Shown here piece by piece: positions 12,790-24,999 of a DNA stretch of 64,000 bases (its first letter is position 1; each line of letters begins with the position of its first letter). The position numbers were made by a program, and so were the translations under genes. The stretch spans positions 40,021,081 to 40,085,080 of the forward strand of contig OX485809.1 in the NCBI GenBank assembly GCA_950295325.1, in the 5' to 3' direction. The notes beneath the pieces are model-generated. The model was not told where the DNA came from. It searched no databases and saw only the letters and a list, made by a program, of their open reading frames with translations. The stretch comes from Polytrichum commune. Its lineage: Eukaryota; Streptophyta; Polytrichopsida; Polytrichales; Polytrichaceae.

Positions 12790-14040
12790 GTATATATCGA
12801 AGGGGACACCGTTTGAGCCTCATTTTAGCATGCTTATTAAGTAAGACGGGCATACCCAAATCCTATGCCTAAGTTAAACCCAACGCCAAGGATTTGCAAA
12901 AGTCATGTTAGTTGAAGGCGAAACGTGTTGAGAATCTCTTTTTCACTCGTACATGTCTTTTTTCGAGTGGTCAGCTTGGCTCATGGAACTAGCATCGAAG
13001 ACATGGATTAGTCGATCTTGATTGAATTAGGATGAAACGGTTATAAACCTACAAGGGGTATGTTGAAGGTTTTTACCATATTTCCGTTTTCCCTTCACGG
13101 CCGTCACAAATGTTGAACCTGATCAGACTATGTTGATCATTGGCGTACATTTGGAACCCCCCCCCCCCCCCTTCCACCCTAATGTATGATGTTGATACAT
13201 AGTGATGGTTTTGGATTCATTGGAGACTTTGGATATACGCAGGGTTGTCATCGTCCCATCCAATCAGTCAAATGGGTCAGATAAAGGAGAAAACATTCAC
13301 CTTTTATTAAAAAAAACTCATGTTGACTAGTCACCTATTCAAGTCGACCTAAGATTTTAAGGTGACTGCTTGGTGAATTGTTTTTTTTTTTTGCAAATTT
13401 GGGTCATCTCATCTTGTCAAATTGGAGAGGATAGTCGACGGCAAAACGACCGTCTTGTCCAATGGGGCAACCCTAGATTTAAGTACGTGACGGAACTTAG
13501 TTACATTGAATTAGGTGGGACCCTAGGCATTCTCATGCCTCTCAATTTGTCCATGTCCATGTCTACTCGATCAAATCATTTATACATGGCGATGACAACC
13601 ACGCTCACATGGCAATGGGTGTGGGGAAATGTTTGTTACGTGTGGGGTCATGTACACAAGTAACACATAGTGCAAAAGTTGAGCCCAGTTGCACTTTCTA
13701 TGAATATTGGATGATAAGCTTAGCCATAATATTCAAACATTTCATGTACAATCAAACCAAATGGGATTAAATAAGCCATGACAAACCTCATGGGTGGAGT
13801 TATTGTTTTTCAGTGGACCTAATCAAACGGTCCGAACCGATGGACCCATGACAAGTCTAGTACGTGAGGTACTAGATACAAAATGCACTAGAATCTTTAG
13901 AACTCGTAATTCATTCATCTACCTAATCGTTTGTCTGATATCAGTCCCAACTTTGGCTAATGTGGATCAAATCTGGGGCATTAGGGTTTCAATGCACAAT
14001 TTTTGGTGGTAGAAGCTGTGTGAGACATCCTTGGGGTGGT
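12790..14040. other. Unrecognised sequence with a poly-C tract
   Basis: No element or gene was identified. It has a C homopolymer at about 13158-13171 and a T run near 13380. Confidence 0.5.
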
Positions 14041-14041
14041 G

Positions 14042-14382
14042 ACTACACTAAATATTTTATCTAGTGTCACCAATTCTATATGTCCTGCTCAATACTAATT
14101 TGTAAACCGCTCGTGCAGTGTCACCAACACTAAATGTAAACTAAGTGATTTTCATCCAAATTTCAATAAAACACGATAATATTTCGTTCATCCATGACAG
14201 TAGTTCATTATATAATTATTAGGATGCATGCATAATATACCAAACTTTGTTTCGATGAGTGGTATGGATTTCATTCAAAATGAATCATCCATGCCAATAC
14301 TTGGAAATTTCTTCATAACAAGTATTATTAGAAAAGTTCCCATAAAATGACATATGACACTAAATACATTACTTAGTGTAGT
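14042..14382 (+). mobile_element. TIR element with ACTACACTAA ends
   Basis: 341 bp with imperfect inverted ends of about 28 bp (ACTACACTAAATA at the left; TTAGTGTAGT at the right). The terminal motif TAGTGTCA is shared with the TTTAGTGTCACG family. Its left 110 bp recur at 40015-40125 and, inverted, at 63440-63560. Confidence 0.55.
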
Positions 14383-14389
14383 ACTTGAC

Positions 14390-16845
14390 ACAATTATAGC
14401 CTTCCAAGGACTTTATGATGTAGTCTACCTTTCAAGTGTACTCTCAAATAAACTAGGATTTATCCGGATTCACACTAACTTCGTACTCCTGCCCTAGTGC
14501 CCACTTGCTTGGCGCATTCGGCTTGCTCAACTTTGCATTGATTTCACATCGATGGACTTCAGCCAAGCGGGTTGCCTCAGGTTGCCGCAAGTTTCATCCA
14601 TTTCCCATTGCGATTCATCAAAGCATAAGATCTAGAAAGTGATATGAGTAAAGTACACACCTACCAACTAAGTGCGCACCAACGGCTCTAATTCAAAGTG
14701 CTTGCTCAAGTGGGAGATTATCGTAATGATTTGTGCGTCGTTTGCCTAAAAAGAATAATGCATATAGGATTATTGTATGCATCATCATTACATGCATATC
14801 GCAAAACAAAGTGTTTTGGGGGTGGAATTCAGAAGTATATGATTAAACTAATTTTTAAAACATAATTTTACATTTTTGGAGAAGCAGTGTGGTCAAAAGT
14901 TTTCTTCATATGTTTATTTCTCACAAATGCCACAATGCATGTGTAATAGAGATGTGGTTTGGAAAACATTTCTAATGGTTTTTGCCATTTCTATCGTGGG
15001 ACTTGTTGATAGGACTACATGTATATAACTTCATTTTGTCCATTATTTATGCATAAGTCTAGGTCGATTCAATAACACTCATGATGCATCATAATCAACA
15101 TCAAAATAGCCCATTTGGTTCAATTAAGCCAAGGCCTCGTAGTAACAATGTGGATAATCAAAAGATTCTAGAATGGGTCACATCAATTTTGGAACGTCTT
15201 TAAATGAGAGTGGAACATGTAGAATAGCATGTCAATATGTAGTTATCATAACATCATTCAATATCTTGTAGACTCATTACGTGGGACCACACATCATTTG
15301 AGAACAACGTCCTCATTATGTTGAAATCTTTAAAGACTCAAATTGAATATGAAGCAATCAATTGCTACTTACTAAAAAATGTGACTGTTGAGCTAAACCT
15401 CACTATGCTTGGAAACGAACGTCAACATCATGCTTAATAATGGCATGGTTGTGTGATGTGTTCATGGTTTAGCATGATTCATATGGAAATGAAGGTGTGA
15501 TGGTGACAAGTGGCATGGTGTGATGCATGGTGTGAGGGCATGAAACTAGGATGTGTCAAAGTTCTAGGTCAAGAAGGACCTTTTTTTAAATAGGATGAGT
15601 TTGCAAAGACACTCATTGCTTAGGATTTGTGGCAGCTATGGTAGAGATCCAAGTAAAAGCTCACCCCCAATAGGTTTATGGTCGATTCAAGCTAATTCAA
15701 TCTCACTCAAAAACCGTAGGTGACAAGCAAGTTCAACATTACTTAATTCCAATTTTGAGCGAAGTGCCACATGTTGTTTTGCTATTGGTCAAAACCTTAC
15801 AAAACCCTATGTGCTTGACTTGGTTAGCATTACAACACTGAAGTGTCAAAACATGCTAATTGCCTAATCAAGATCTTTGGTGTAGTTTATGAGTCAGATC
15901 AATAAGCTAAGATTATTTCCAAGCTACCAAGAATTCTCAATGTTTTCACCTTCAACTTAGGGACACTTTACATTTAAAATCACTAGTGAACATGAACACT
16001 CCTTTCTAAATCTCTCATTGGTTGAGAAATGAGTGGCAATCCCACTTCATTTTACACAAGGTTACCTAAAATCAAAGTGACTATTGGTGAGCATGACCAA
16101 AAATAGAAATAAATAAGAAGAAGAAGAAGAAGAAGAAGAGAAAGTGCCATGGAAACGACTTGTCATCCTACATGCCCATAAATGAATAATGTTTGGGCCA
16201 GAGAACCCAAATAGGATGTCTTGGCGGAAAATGTGGATGTCCATCTTGGATGATGGTTCTATTAAAGAAAGATATATTTTTAGTAACCCATAATTATATT
16301 AAATATTAAAATTTCCAATTTCCATTCAAACTTCTACACCCAAATCTGAATCCACTTTACACCATGATACATGACCACAACTTTTAAAATGTAACATGGA
16401 TTTCTCTCGGTCATGATCTTTGGACCACCAACCATGACCACAATAAATTATGTGACATTTCTTCTCGCGGTCATTAGTCACACGTGTTATAGAACGGTGC
16501 TTACATGGATGCCACGATGGCCTAAGGAACATGACTCTTCATTTAAGGTGTTTTAGACAGCTATTGGAGAAAAGATGATTCTACAGACACATAGTAGTAG
16601 TCGTAGTAATAGCAATAGTAGTAGGTAGACTGATAACATCTTCAATTGAACCACACTACCATGACCAGGTCTTTGTGCAACTATGAATGATGGTCTGATC
16701 TCCTTGGAAACCAAAAGGCATCTGGAAGTTAAACCCTGAGCTGGTTTCATCACTCATTCTTTGTGTGGGCGTGCCCTTTTTCCTCCTTTATCAGTTTCCG
16801 ACGTGCACCCACAGTAAATGCCTTGAACTTTATCCACCCCAATTG
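14390..16845. other. Unrecognised intergenic sequence
   Basis: Only a GAA microsatellite (16115-16139) and a small GTA/GTC run near 16590-16623 stand out. No coding or repeat identity was seen. Confidence 0.5.
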
Positions 16846-16849
16846 AAGG

Positions 16850-17017
16850 AGAAACGGAATTATCGTCGCATACGTCGACTCACAAGTATATCTCTCATTC
16901 CTCCCACATCATTAAAAACTTGACCGCCCATAGGTTTGTGGCCGTTTCATCTTAAATGACTTGGGCTAGAGTGATTCTAGTCTTTTATGTTGGATGGATG
17001 AGAGGTACGCTCGTTTG

Positions 17018-17045
<28 letters not shown>
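16850..17045 (+). mobile_element. Foldback MITE, GAGGGAATTA family
   Basis: The left arm (about 16856-16905, with ATTATCGTCGCATACG and TCTCTCATTCCTCCCACAT) pairs with the right arm (TATGTTGGATGGATGAGAGG near 16987-17006). The right end runs into a CT microsatellite. Confidence 0.6.
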
Positions 17046-17048
<3 letters not shown>

Positions 17049-17067
17049 CCCCCTACCAAAGGCACAT

Positions 17068-17271
17068 AAAGAGGGAATTATCATATATGAACGTACATGT
17101 CCTACATTCAACATAAAGACCTTGAAGTAGTATGCAACCCGTGTGTTGCTATGTTTACGTGATTTGACACCATAGTTGGCTTCAAGGACCTCAATTTAGT
17201 CTAGTCCAAGTCATTTGAGATGAATCCATCACATATCCACATGGGATCATGTTTTTATATTGGAGGTTTGA

Positions 17272-17280
<9 letters not shown>
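17068..17280 (+). mobile_element. Foldback MITE, GAGGGAATTA family, degraded
   Basis: It begins GAGGGAATTATCATATATGA, contains the family motif CATTTGAGATGAATC and ends TTTTATATTGGAGG followed by a CT tract. It lies directly after the previous copy in the same orientation. Confidence 0.55.
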
Positions 17281-17324
<44 letters not shown>

Positions 17325-17325
17325 C
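17274..17325. repeat. Compound CT-TA microsatellite
   Basis: About 32 bp of CT followed by about 20 bp of TA, right at the end of a foldback MITE copy. A similar CT tract (17019-17047) ends the preceding copy. Confidence 0.9.
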
Positions 17326-17329
17326 TTTG

Positions 17330-18290
17330 ATTATTCCTTGCCCACAAATGAACCTGCTTGGTAACTTTATCTAACCCCAGGGTAAGAACCTTTAAGGGTT
17401 AAGCCAATGTTACCTAACGAATATCAACCATAGATTGTGGGTTACACATCAATGGACACAAACATTTACCTAATCCTATATTAAGAGTAAGAGGCCAAGA
17501 GAGCCTCCTTTCGTAGGTTAAACCGCATATGGCAGTTTACCCTTAGTAACTTACAAGATTAGTGCAAGTTGTGCAAACTTAGTCTTGTGTAGAGGGTGTG
17601 TAATTTACCTCTCTTTTCGACTGCACAAGGTTCAAATGGCTAAGGAACAAGTAGAATGCTCTATGACAGTATGTGTATTCAATGATGCAAAATGTATTTT
17701 CATGTTGTTGTGTGACATAGATAACAATTGGGTTTATGTTGCTATTCACCTCATGTACGTTACTAACCCTCTCTTTGGATTTGGTTGGTGGCATGGGCAC
17801 ATGTGAGGCAATCCTTTCACAAACTTGACGACACATTTAGGTTTTGCATAGTATATTTGATCAAAAATAGTATGTGCATTATGATTATACTTATGCGTAT
17901 GTATTCCAGTGGTATGAGGAACGCATAACATAATCTGATTTTTGGTAGGACTTTGAAGTATTTGTTGAGCTTGTCTCTTACCGTTCAAAACTTGATATGG
18001 ATGTGTAAAGAAGTTTTTCTACAAGAGTGAAATGAAAAGTTACACTGTGAGTTGTATAGATTACTTTCAGATCGTAACACTTTCTTAGATGCAAGCAGTT
18101 TAGAGACAATGACTATGGTAAGAGTATAGCTTTGCAAATAGTTGGGTCATGGGGCTTGCTCCCACCCACCCTCCCAGGTTTTCAAAAAAGGTACATTGAT
18201 ATGTTGAAGAATGATTTGGCCTCTGAATAAGAGGATGTTATAAGAACGGACTAAGCTTGATAGTAAGCATAGAATGGCTCAAGAAAGCCC

Positions 18291-18359
<69 letters not shown>

Positions 18360-19180
18360 GAACAATCGCTATTCCCAAAGAAGTTGATCATGAAAGATTG
18401 ATACTTAAATGAAATGTGGGATGCCAAATGAAATCTTCTCTTACATGACCATGCTTCTTAATTAGACACATGTACATGAGTGGTGTATGACAAGGCTTAT
18501 AGTTAAAACTCAAAAATACACACCAATGTGCTGAAAACCCATGTGCTACAATGAGATTTTTGGAGTACATGCTCATTACTATTCTAAGTCTATTTATCCA
18601 CACAATTAAGAGGGCATGTATGATCACTCCAAAAAATAGAGAATCTTCGTTAGACCTCTTATGAGTTTTGCATCTCTACTCCGATGTTAAAACTCGTAAT
18701 GGCGATAAGCATGGGTTGCAAGTGCTATAGAGATGAGACAATACCCGATTTGATATAATGGTCGAAATTGTCCATCGAATTTGGATTGCATGCAATTGGG
18801 TCACGTACCCTATTCAAGTTACTGGAGGCTTGAGGCAACATCGCAGGAAGCATTGGCCAAAAAAAATTGTAAGTACTTGATGCAATTGGAAAGGCCTATG
18901 TGGTCACTTGAAGAGAAAGATAATATTCACTTTGACCTCCTATGACTTTCAATGTATATCAACTCTGATATTTAAAATTGTGATAGCAATTTCCAGGGTC
19001 AATCCATTATTAACCTGGGGTTGCATTCCAATGAACTTAGAGATTTCATATCACCCTTGATGTCAACGGCATTTGAACCCAGTATCGTCAACATGTGTTT
19101 TGATTGGCCACTTGCATGTAGGAGCCAACTTCACAATGAAGGCATGGGAACAAAAATATCATCATTCCAACAAAATTAGA
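17330..19180. other. Unrecognised sequence around the CT microsatellite
   Basis: No gene or element was recognised apart from the microsatellite. Overlapping open frames near 17580-17990 occur on both strands and look like chance. Confidence 0.5.
18293..18357. repeat. CT microsatellite
   Basis: Pure CT run of 65 bp, the longest simple repeat in the window. Confidence 0.97.
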
Positions 19181-19186
19181 GAACAC

Positions 19187-19327
19187 AACATTACTCAACC
19201 AATGAGTTGTGTTCAGTTGCCCTAACTTCAGGTTTAGTTTAAAGCAATGGGATTCCGGCATCCGGAGCCTTTATTCTAAAAACTATTGTTGGGTCCGTGA
19301 ACACAACTCATTGTCGAATAATGCTAT
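19187..19327 (+). mobile_element. MITE with TTACTCAAC..GAGTTGTGTTCA inverted ends, copy 1
   Basis: Left ACATTACTCAACCAATGAG and TTGTGTTCA pair with the right TGAACACAACTCATTG and AATAATG. About 140 bp. It shares the interior motif GATTCCGGCATCC with the copy at 22685. Confidence 0.65.
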
Positions 19328-20946
19328 GAAGGTCCAATGATCACAAAGTTGGATTTATCAAGTTGGGGCGGCTAGTGAAAATCTTATCAATTTTAAATTT
19401 GGATGGCGGGATGGGCGTGGCCCTTGGATTAAACACATACACATATGCAAAATTAATTGGAAAACATACATGTCAAAATCAAAATTCTAAATTTGGACTT
19501 CTTATGCCTCTTCTAGAGGTGGCCAAAGTTCATTGACTGGATGATGGGTATCTCTCATATTGAAATCAAATGCCATCTTTGGAACTTGCTTCCTTTGGAG
19601 GTGTTGCCCTAACTACCAAAGAAGATGATTCTTACAATGGGCAACACCCGCAACAAAAAAAAAACTTGGTCCAATCTTAATGACCTTCTACGAGGATCCA
19701 ATTTACCTCGGAGCATTGTTCTCCTTCATATCAAATCGAAATATGATGGGACTTGGGCCTATCGTTTCTCAAATTAAATCGAATCACCACGCAAAGTGGG
19801 AAGCCCAGATGATGTGTGTGAGGTGGCGGTTTAGAATACTCTATTGGAAAAAGATGACCCCTCGGTTCACTGGGAACAATGAAGGGTCAACAAATACTAA
19901 CGGGATGAAATTTTACCCGATTCGATTTGCAGTCAAAACTATATGCGGAGGTGGAAACACCCACACATAATAGGGACACACACCTTATGCATACCATAAG
20001 TTTGAGGCAATGCCACACAAAAACATTGTAAGTTTGTTGACACGATTGAGAAGGCCTATGTGATCGCTCAAAAGGAAAGCAAGAAAAATAATCTCCACAT
20101 GGACCTCTTTACTTACTTTCGTAGCTCAAATCAAATATCAAAACTTGTAATCTCAATTTGCGGGCTTGTGAATACTAATAGGATGCTCAAATGATTCCCC
20201 AATCAACAGATTCAGTCCACGGTTGAAATCAACTTGGGAGTTAAAAGTGCCCACAATGGAGAGAAGGAAGACGCTGCTTTCATCCATTCAACTAAAAAAC
20301 TGACCCCCCTTGATATATGCTACCCGACAAGTGTTAAAACCGAATATGTGGAAAGGAAAGGTGTGGTCCCTCAAAAAAATTCAAAAAATACACTAGTGAG
20401 TATTGATTGTTAAAAGTTTAGAGAATTCATAAAAATTACACTCCCTTCTTCAATGAATTCACCTTGATAAGTATTAATTTGGATGAAAGTGAGGCTATGA
20501 AAATTTATGGCTTGAATGAAATTGACACAAACCCTTACCTGAAAGCCTACTACCTTACTGGAACAAGTGACATTGGTATTTGTAGAGACTGAAATTGGAC
20601 CCACGACGAATGAACATGAGTTCATCAATTAAGAATTGGGATTTTATTTAAGGGATCCCTATTGAGGAGGAAATTCTAGGTATGCTTGATGAAAGAGATG
20701 ATGAAATTGATGATGAAACCCATTGACGAAGTTGATAATTTGCAAATTGGTGATGTGATGATAGATAGAGTAGGATTCAAGGATGTTGAAAGTGCACTGG
20801 TGACCTTGAAATCATCTATGGAACAAAGACTTATTGACGTGACACCTCTCATCTAGAGCATTATGACACTTCAAAAGAAAATAGGATCTTGGCATGCACG
20901 AGAATCTCATCAATTTAACTACTCTAGATTTGTTCTTCCATTCATC

Positions 20947-22443
20947 CACGGGGAGGTCACTTAGTGCATTTTAAAAACGACGTGCGGCATAATGTAGGGA
21001 GGATTTAAATCATTTGACATAAAAATTATAAAATAATTCCAAATAATGAAGGGTCCATTAAAAGTACATAAGCCCATTACAAGTAAAATAAATAGGTATA
21101 AAATATGGGCCATTCCCTTTTAGTAAAAATAATATAGGGGCTGAAAATAAGGATCTTAGGATGTATGTTTAGTAGAAACAATTTCGTACGTATGCCTCAA
21201 GAGGGATGGATGAAAAATTACTCATTATTCACCCAAAAATGGATGAAATTGGAAGCCTCAATACAAAGAACCGGAAAATTTTGCCAACCGTAGAAGTTGA
21301 TGGGCATTCCATTTACAAGTCAACGTTTGTCTCGCAACTCAATGGTAATGTTTTTCTATCCAAAGATAGATTAGCAAGAATTAAACATAGTATTCATTTC
21401 AACAACCATGATAATTGTCTCCAAGCAAGATCTTCATGTGGATCAAGTTTGTTATCTATAGGATCTGATTATGGGTCCATTTTATCCAACGGAGCACAAC
21501 AATGTTATTGTCAACTGTAAAATCCGCTGCCAAACGAAAAAGGGGACGTTCAATGACTGATGTTAAAGCTGGAAATGCTACTAACATATTGAACGGAGTA
21601 GATTCCAGTTCATGATGGGTGGGTAGGGTGCAGGCTATGCGGTGGCACAATGGGAAACAATTTGGAGTACTTAGGCAAGCGGTTGACCTCCTTGCTCGAA
21701 CGGTGAATCAGGGAGGAGAAATCCTAATAATCCCCACATCGAAGTAATGTTGCAATATTATAGAAAATATCCAGGCCGTAACAAATTTAAGTATGATCAC
21801 ACGGATAGCAAATGGATTGATGTAGATTGCATTATATCTACGGTAACCATGAGCTACAATTCTACAAATGAGGTGTACACTCTTGATAGGAATGATTCAG
21901 AGCAACTATCCAAGTTTGTGACAGAACGAACTATATAAGATTCATGACCAAGCTTAAAGTGTTTCACACTATATGATTTTGGTCTTCACTAGCATGTAAA
22001 GTGATTTTGAATAAAGGATTTTTATGGAGCGGGTGTTGTGTTTGTGAACACACACACAACCTTGTTGTGTTTGTAAACACACACTCAATCATGTTGTGTT
22101 CCATCCTAAGTCTTCTATTTGTATTTTCACTTTAAGTTTTTGTACTTGGTTTTTGCAATGGTACGTAATTTTTATATTTTTTTGTTGCCATGCTTTTCCC
22201 ATCACTTTTGCATTGCATACATTCTTAAATTCAGTTTTTTTAATTAAAAAGAATATAGACTACAAAAAATTTCAATGACATGGGCATTATAAGTAATGGT
22301 AGGGTACAAAAAAATAGGCCATTTTAGAATATTATGTAATTATAGGGAGCTTTTAATTCGTGCCTTGGAGGTAAATAGCCCCTAAACAAATACCCCTCCG
22401 CCGCACGTGGTACACAAAAATCCTACTGAGTGACCTCCCCGTG
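20947..22443 (+). mobile_element. 1.5-kb TIR element with CACGGGGAGGTCACT ends and degenerate coding region
   Basis: 1,497 bp. The inverted ends start CACGGGGAGGTCACT and end AGTGACCTCCCCGTG, with subterminal ACGTGCGGC on one side and GCCGCACGTGG on the other. A perfect 8-bp duplication CATTCATC flanks it (20939-20946, 22444-22451). This fits hAT or another superfamily with 8-bp duplications. It appears inserted into the GATTCATCTCAAATGAC motif of a degraded GAGGGAATTA-family MITE. An internal coding-like region (21206-21938) is listed separately. Two shorter relatives are at 23680 and 51195. Confidence 0.85.
21206..21938 (+). pseudogene. Degenerate coding region of unknown family inside the CACGGGG element
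   Basis: Three collinear coding-like segments lie in different frames. The first is 21206-21520, 104 codons, rich in polar residues and with a SKDRLARIKHS stretch. The second, about 21500-21735, has a basic KRKRGRS segment, one stop and then VGRVQAMRWHNGKQFGVLRQ. The third is 21747-21938, with KFKYDHTDSKWIDVD. Read together they suggest a protein of about 240 residues broken by frameshifts and stops. I do not recognise the family, and no DDE triad or zinc finger is obvious. It could be part of the element's own transposase gene or a captured host fragment. Confidence 0.45.
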
Positions 22444-22684
22444 CATTCATCTCAAAAGACTCGAACCATACCAACTTGAACTCTTTAAAACCTTCCAATT
22501 TTGAATCAATTAAAAAATAACAGCACCCAAGATGCACACACTAATTCAAGGCTTTTTATGTTCAATGAACGAGAAACACAATTGTATGCAATATTCCATC
22601 TTTCCATCCATAATAGGGCCGCTTACCAACTCAATTTCCTAACACCTACTGAGGGAGTAATGAAAATAAAATAATCCCTCTACA

Positions 22685-22925
22685 ACATAACATCACTCGG
22701 TTGATTAGTTGTGTTCAACGGCCGATTTGGGCGAACCAACCCATACGCTCGTTCCTTGTTGGACATCTAAACCCTTGCCTCCAAGGAATGAGTGTACGGG
22801 TTGTTTCACCCGAGCCTCAACAACCCTACCTTCAACTCCAATCCGAAGCACTGTGATTCCGGCATCCAGAGGCTTTATTCTCGAACCTATTGCAAGGCCC
22901 ATGAACACAACTCATCAGGTCAGCA
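22685..22925 (+). mobile_element. MITE with GAGTTGTGTTCA-type inverted ends, copy 2 (longer)
   Basis: The ends are ACATAACATCACTCGGTTGA then TTGTGTTCAA at the left, and TGAACACAACTCATC at the right. The core is about 100 bp longer than in the other copies. Confidence 0.55.
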
Positions 22926-23084
22926 GTTTTACACAGTTGATAGCTTACTCATTCTAATTTTGACTTGCTAAAAATAATTTGACGTCTCTAACCCCAATTT
23001 AGGAGTAGATTTTACTAAAACTAACAACCCCTCGGTAGGTGTCGTGAACATTCCCTTACATCCAAATTGGCAGAAGAAAGATCC

Positions 23085-23255
23085 GAGATGACCTCAAACT
23101 ACCGGATGATGGTGGAGAGATACCCAAATCTCAAGGAAGAGGTTGGCAGTTCGAATCCCGGCTATGAAATCTCCTCTATACTTGACGGAAAACTTACCAG
23201 GTGGTCAACTGTCGCTTGTGCTTTGGTGTCGGCCTTTTGTCTCAAAAAAAAAAAA
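23085..23255 (+). mobile_element. tRNA-derived SINE, GGTTCGATTCC family, poly-A copy
   Basis: A box-B-like AGTTCGAATCCCG lies at 23149-23161, with a possible box A (GATGGTGGAGAGATACC) about 40 bp upstream. The shared body TGAAATCTCCTCTATACTTG follows and it ends in a run of 12 A. It lacks the LINE-like tail seen in the 57.2- and 63.7-kb copies. Confidence 0.7.
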
Positions 23256-23481
23256 GGGGCAGAAAAAGTTGTTCAAAAGTAGTACATAGCAAGCAGTGAG
23301 CAGAGTGAGGCTTATCCACACTTGAGAGTATTTGGCCATTGATGGCCATGTGGCCGGCATGGCCTTTGCTACAGCCACACTCTAAGCTAAGGAAGGAAGT
23401 ACCTCTCCTTCGTACTGGTTCACAACGGTAACATGTAATAAGTCCAGCCGGATTCCCGGGTTTTTAACGGCCCCGAAGTTC

Positions 23482-24382
23482 CACACTATTTAGTGTCACG
23501 TACACTATTTGCAAAGGGCCTAAACTAGATGCCTACATGTCTCAAAGTGTTAATATGATGTTGTTCTTCAACATAAGTGACTTTACCAAGCGAGTTTATT
23601 TCCACTGTGACATTTAGCATAGGACATTGGGGTACTTGAGAGTTTTTGTGTTTTAAATATGCGAGGCGCAGATATTGTTCACGGGTAGATCACTCCATTG
23701 TCAAGTTGAACACCACGTGCGGCCAAAAAAAATCTTCTTTTGGTAAGTTGCACCACCAAAATGGGTCAAAATTTTATCAAATTTTTTTCATGAGTAGATA
23801 TACACAGTACCTATGACATAGTTAAAAGTGGTAACTAAATTTGATGATTTGTTTTTTTCATAAAACATACCATTTCTAACTAGAATGACACAGAATTGAA
23901 CTAAAAAAATTACTAAAAAAATAAAGATGACTAAGAATTTCAAAAAAGTATACAAAAGATACTATCAATGGTTATGTATATGTAGAAAAAATATCATAAA
24001 TTTTAAAATTATATATGGCATGTAATATAGGGGTAGCAAACTTCGTCCGCACTTGGTGTCAACTTGACAATGAAGTGACCTCCCCGTGATATTGTTGAGC
24101 ATATTGATGTCAAGTGTCAAGTGTTTATATTTTAGTATGTCAAGTGTCTATTATGTACACTTAAAGTCAATATGTAGACCATTGTGTGACATAGGGATAT
24201 ATTCCTCATAAAACGATTAAACGTACTCATGCCAAGATATCAATAAGTGCACTTGAATGCCGAGTGTTATGAGGTGACCTAATGATAGAGTTGTTGTTCA
24301 ACAGTGTAACATAGCATACACCTCAAATTAGGGTAAGTGACACTATTAGACATGTGGCATTGAATGCCATCAACGGTGTAGA
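23482..24382 (+). mobile_element. TTTAGTGTCACG-family TIR element, carrying a nested MITE
   Basis: It begins near CACACTATTTAGTGTCACG and ends with the degraded inverse CATGTGGCATTGAATGCCAT. Without the nested 409-bp element and its duplication it is about 480 bp. It is collinear with the copy at 28576-29103. Confidence 0.65.
23680..24088 (-). mobile_element. 0.4-kb CACGGGG-family MITE, copy b
   Basis: 409 bp. The ends are CACGGGTAGATCACT and AAGTGACCTCCCCGTG, with the inverted similarity extending about 60 bp. A perfect 8-bp duplication ATATTGTT flanks it (23672-23679, 24089-24096). It is AT-rich inside. It is nested inside a TTTAGTGTCACG-family element. Confidence 0.9.
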
Positions 24383-24421
24383 GTTGTAGGCGTCATTGAC
24401 ATATTGAAGTCCATTTCTAGT

Positions 24422-24690
24422 GGCCAGGGCTAGACACCCACCTCTGTGAGTTGGGCCCCCACCAACATTACCCAAGGTGAAAATGCAATCATTTATATTA
24501 TGACATGTAAATGTTTTAAAATATACTATGGTCCCATATCTAGCATTAGAGAGCCCAAATTAGTGTACTAAGACCCACTTGAGTTGAGTTTACCACAAAT
24601 CTATGAAAGTCAAATTTTTACTAGAGTCCTTTTTATCTTAGTAATAGTGACGAGGACCCAGCTTAAAGAGTTGGGTGTCTAGCCCTGGCC
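24422..24690. mobile_element. TIR element with GGCCAGGGCTAGACACCCA ends
   Basis: 269 bp with perfect 19-bp inverted ends. No coding capacity. The target duplication could not be settled: the flanks CATTTCTAG and CATATGTCC are only partly alike. Confidence 0.7.
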
Positions 24691-24999
24691 CATATGTCCT
24701 TGAATGCACGCATTCTTAAGACTGGATGAGAGTCTAACAATTGGATGAACTTATCTTGCACAAAGTCACTTTAGAATTAGGATGTTGTTAGCCCGATTTC
24801 CATCATGTTAGTCAAAGTGTGTGGGAGTCTTTTATAATGGAGGATCATACAGAAATGGATACAATGCAAATAATAAGCTCTAAACATACTTACTTGAATG
24901 CAAAGATTCGTAGCTTATTGTTTTCTCCCACATGTATAATATGCTTTATATTGCATTAACTCAAGCCTTCATAAGCTTAAATTGTTTTCATCTTTCTTT

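Noticed and set aside
20713-20856. Coding-like 47-codon frame (with QIGDVMIDRVGFKDVESAL) recalling the end of a pogo/CENP-B-like transposase
   Set aside because: Too short and without DDE or helix-turn-helix support; the resemblance is only in general character.
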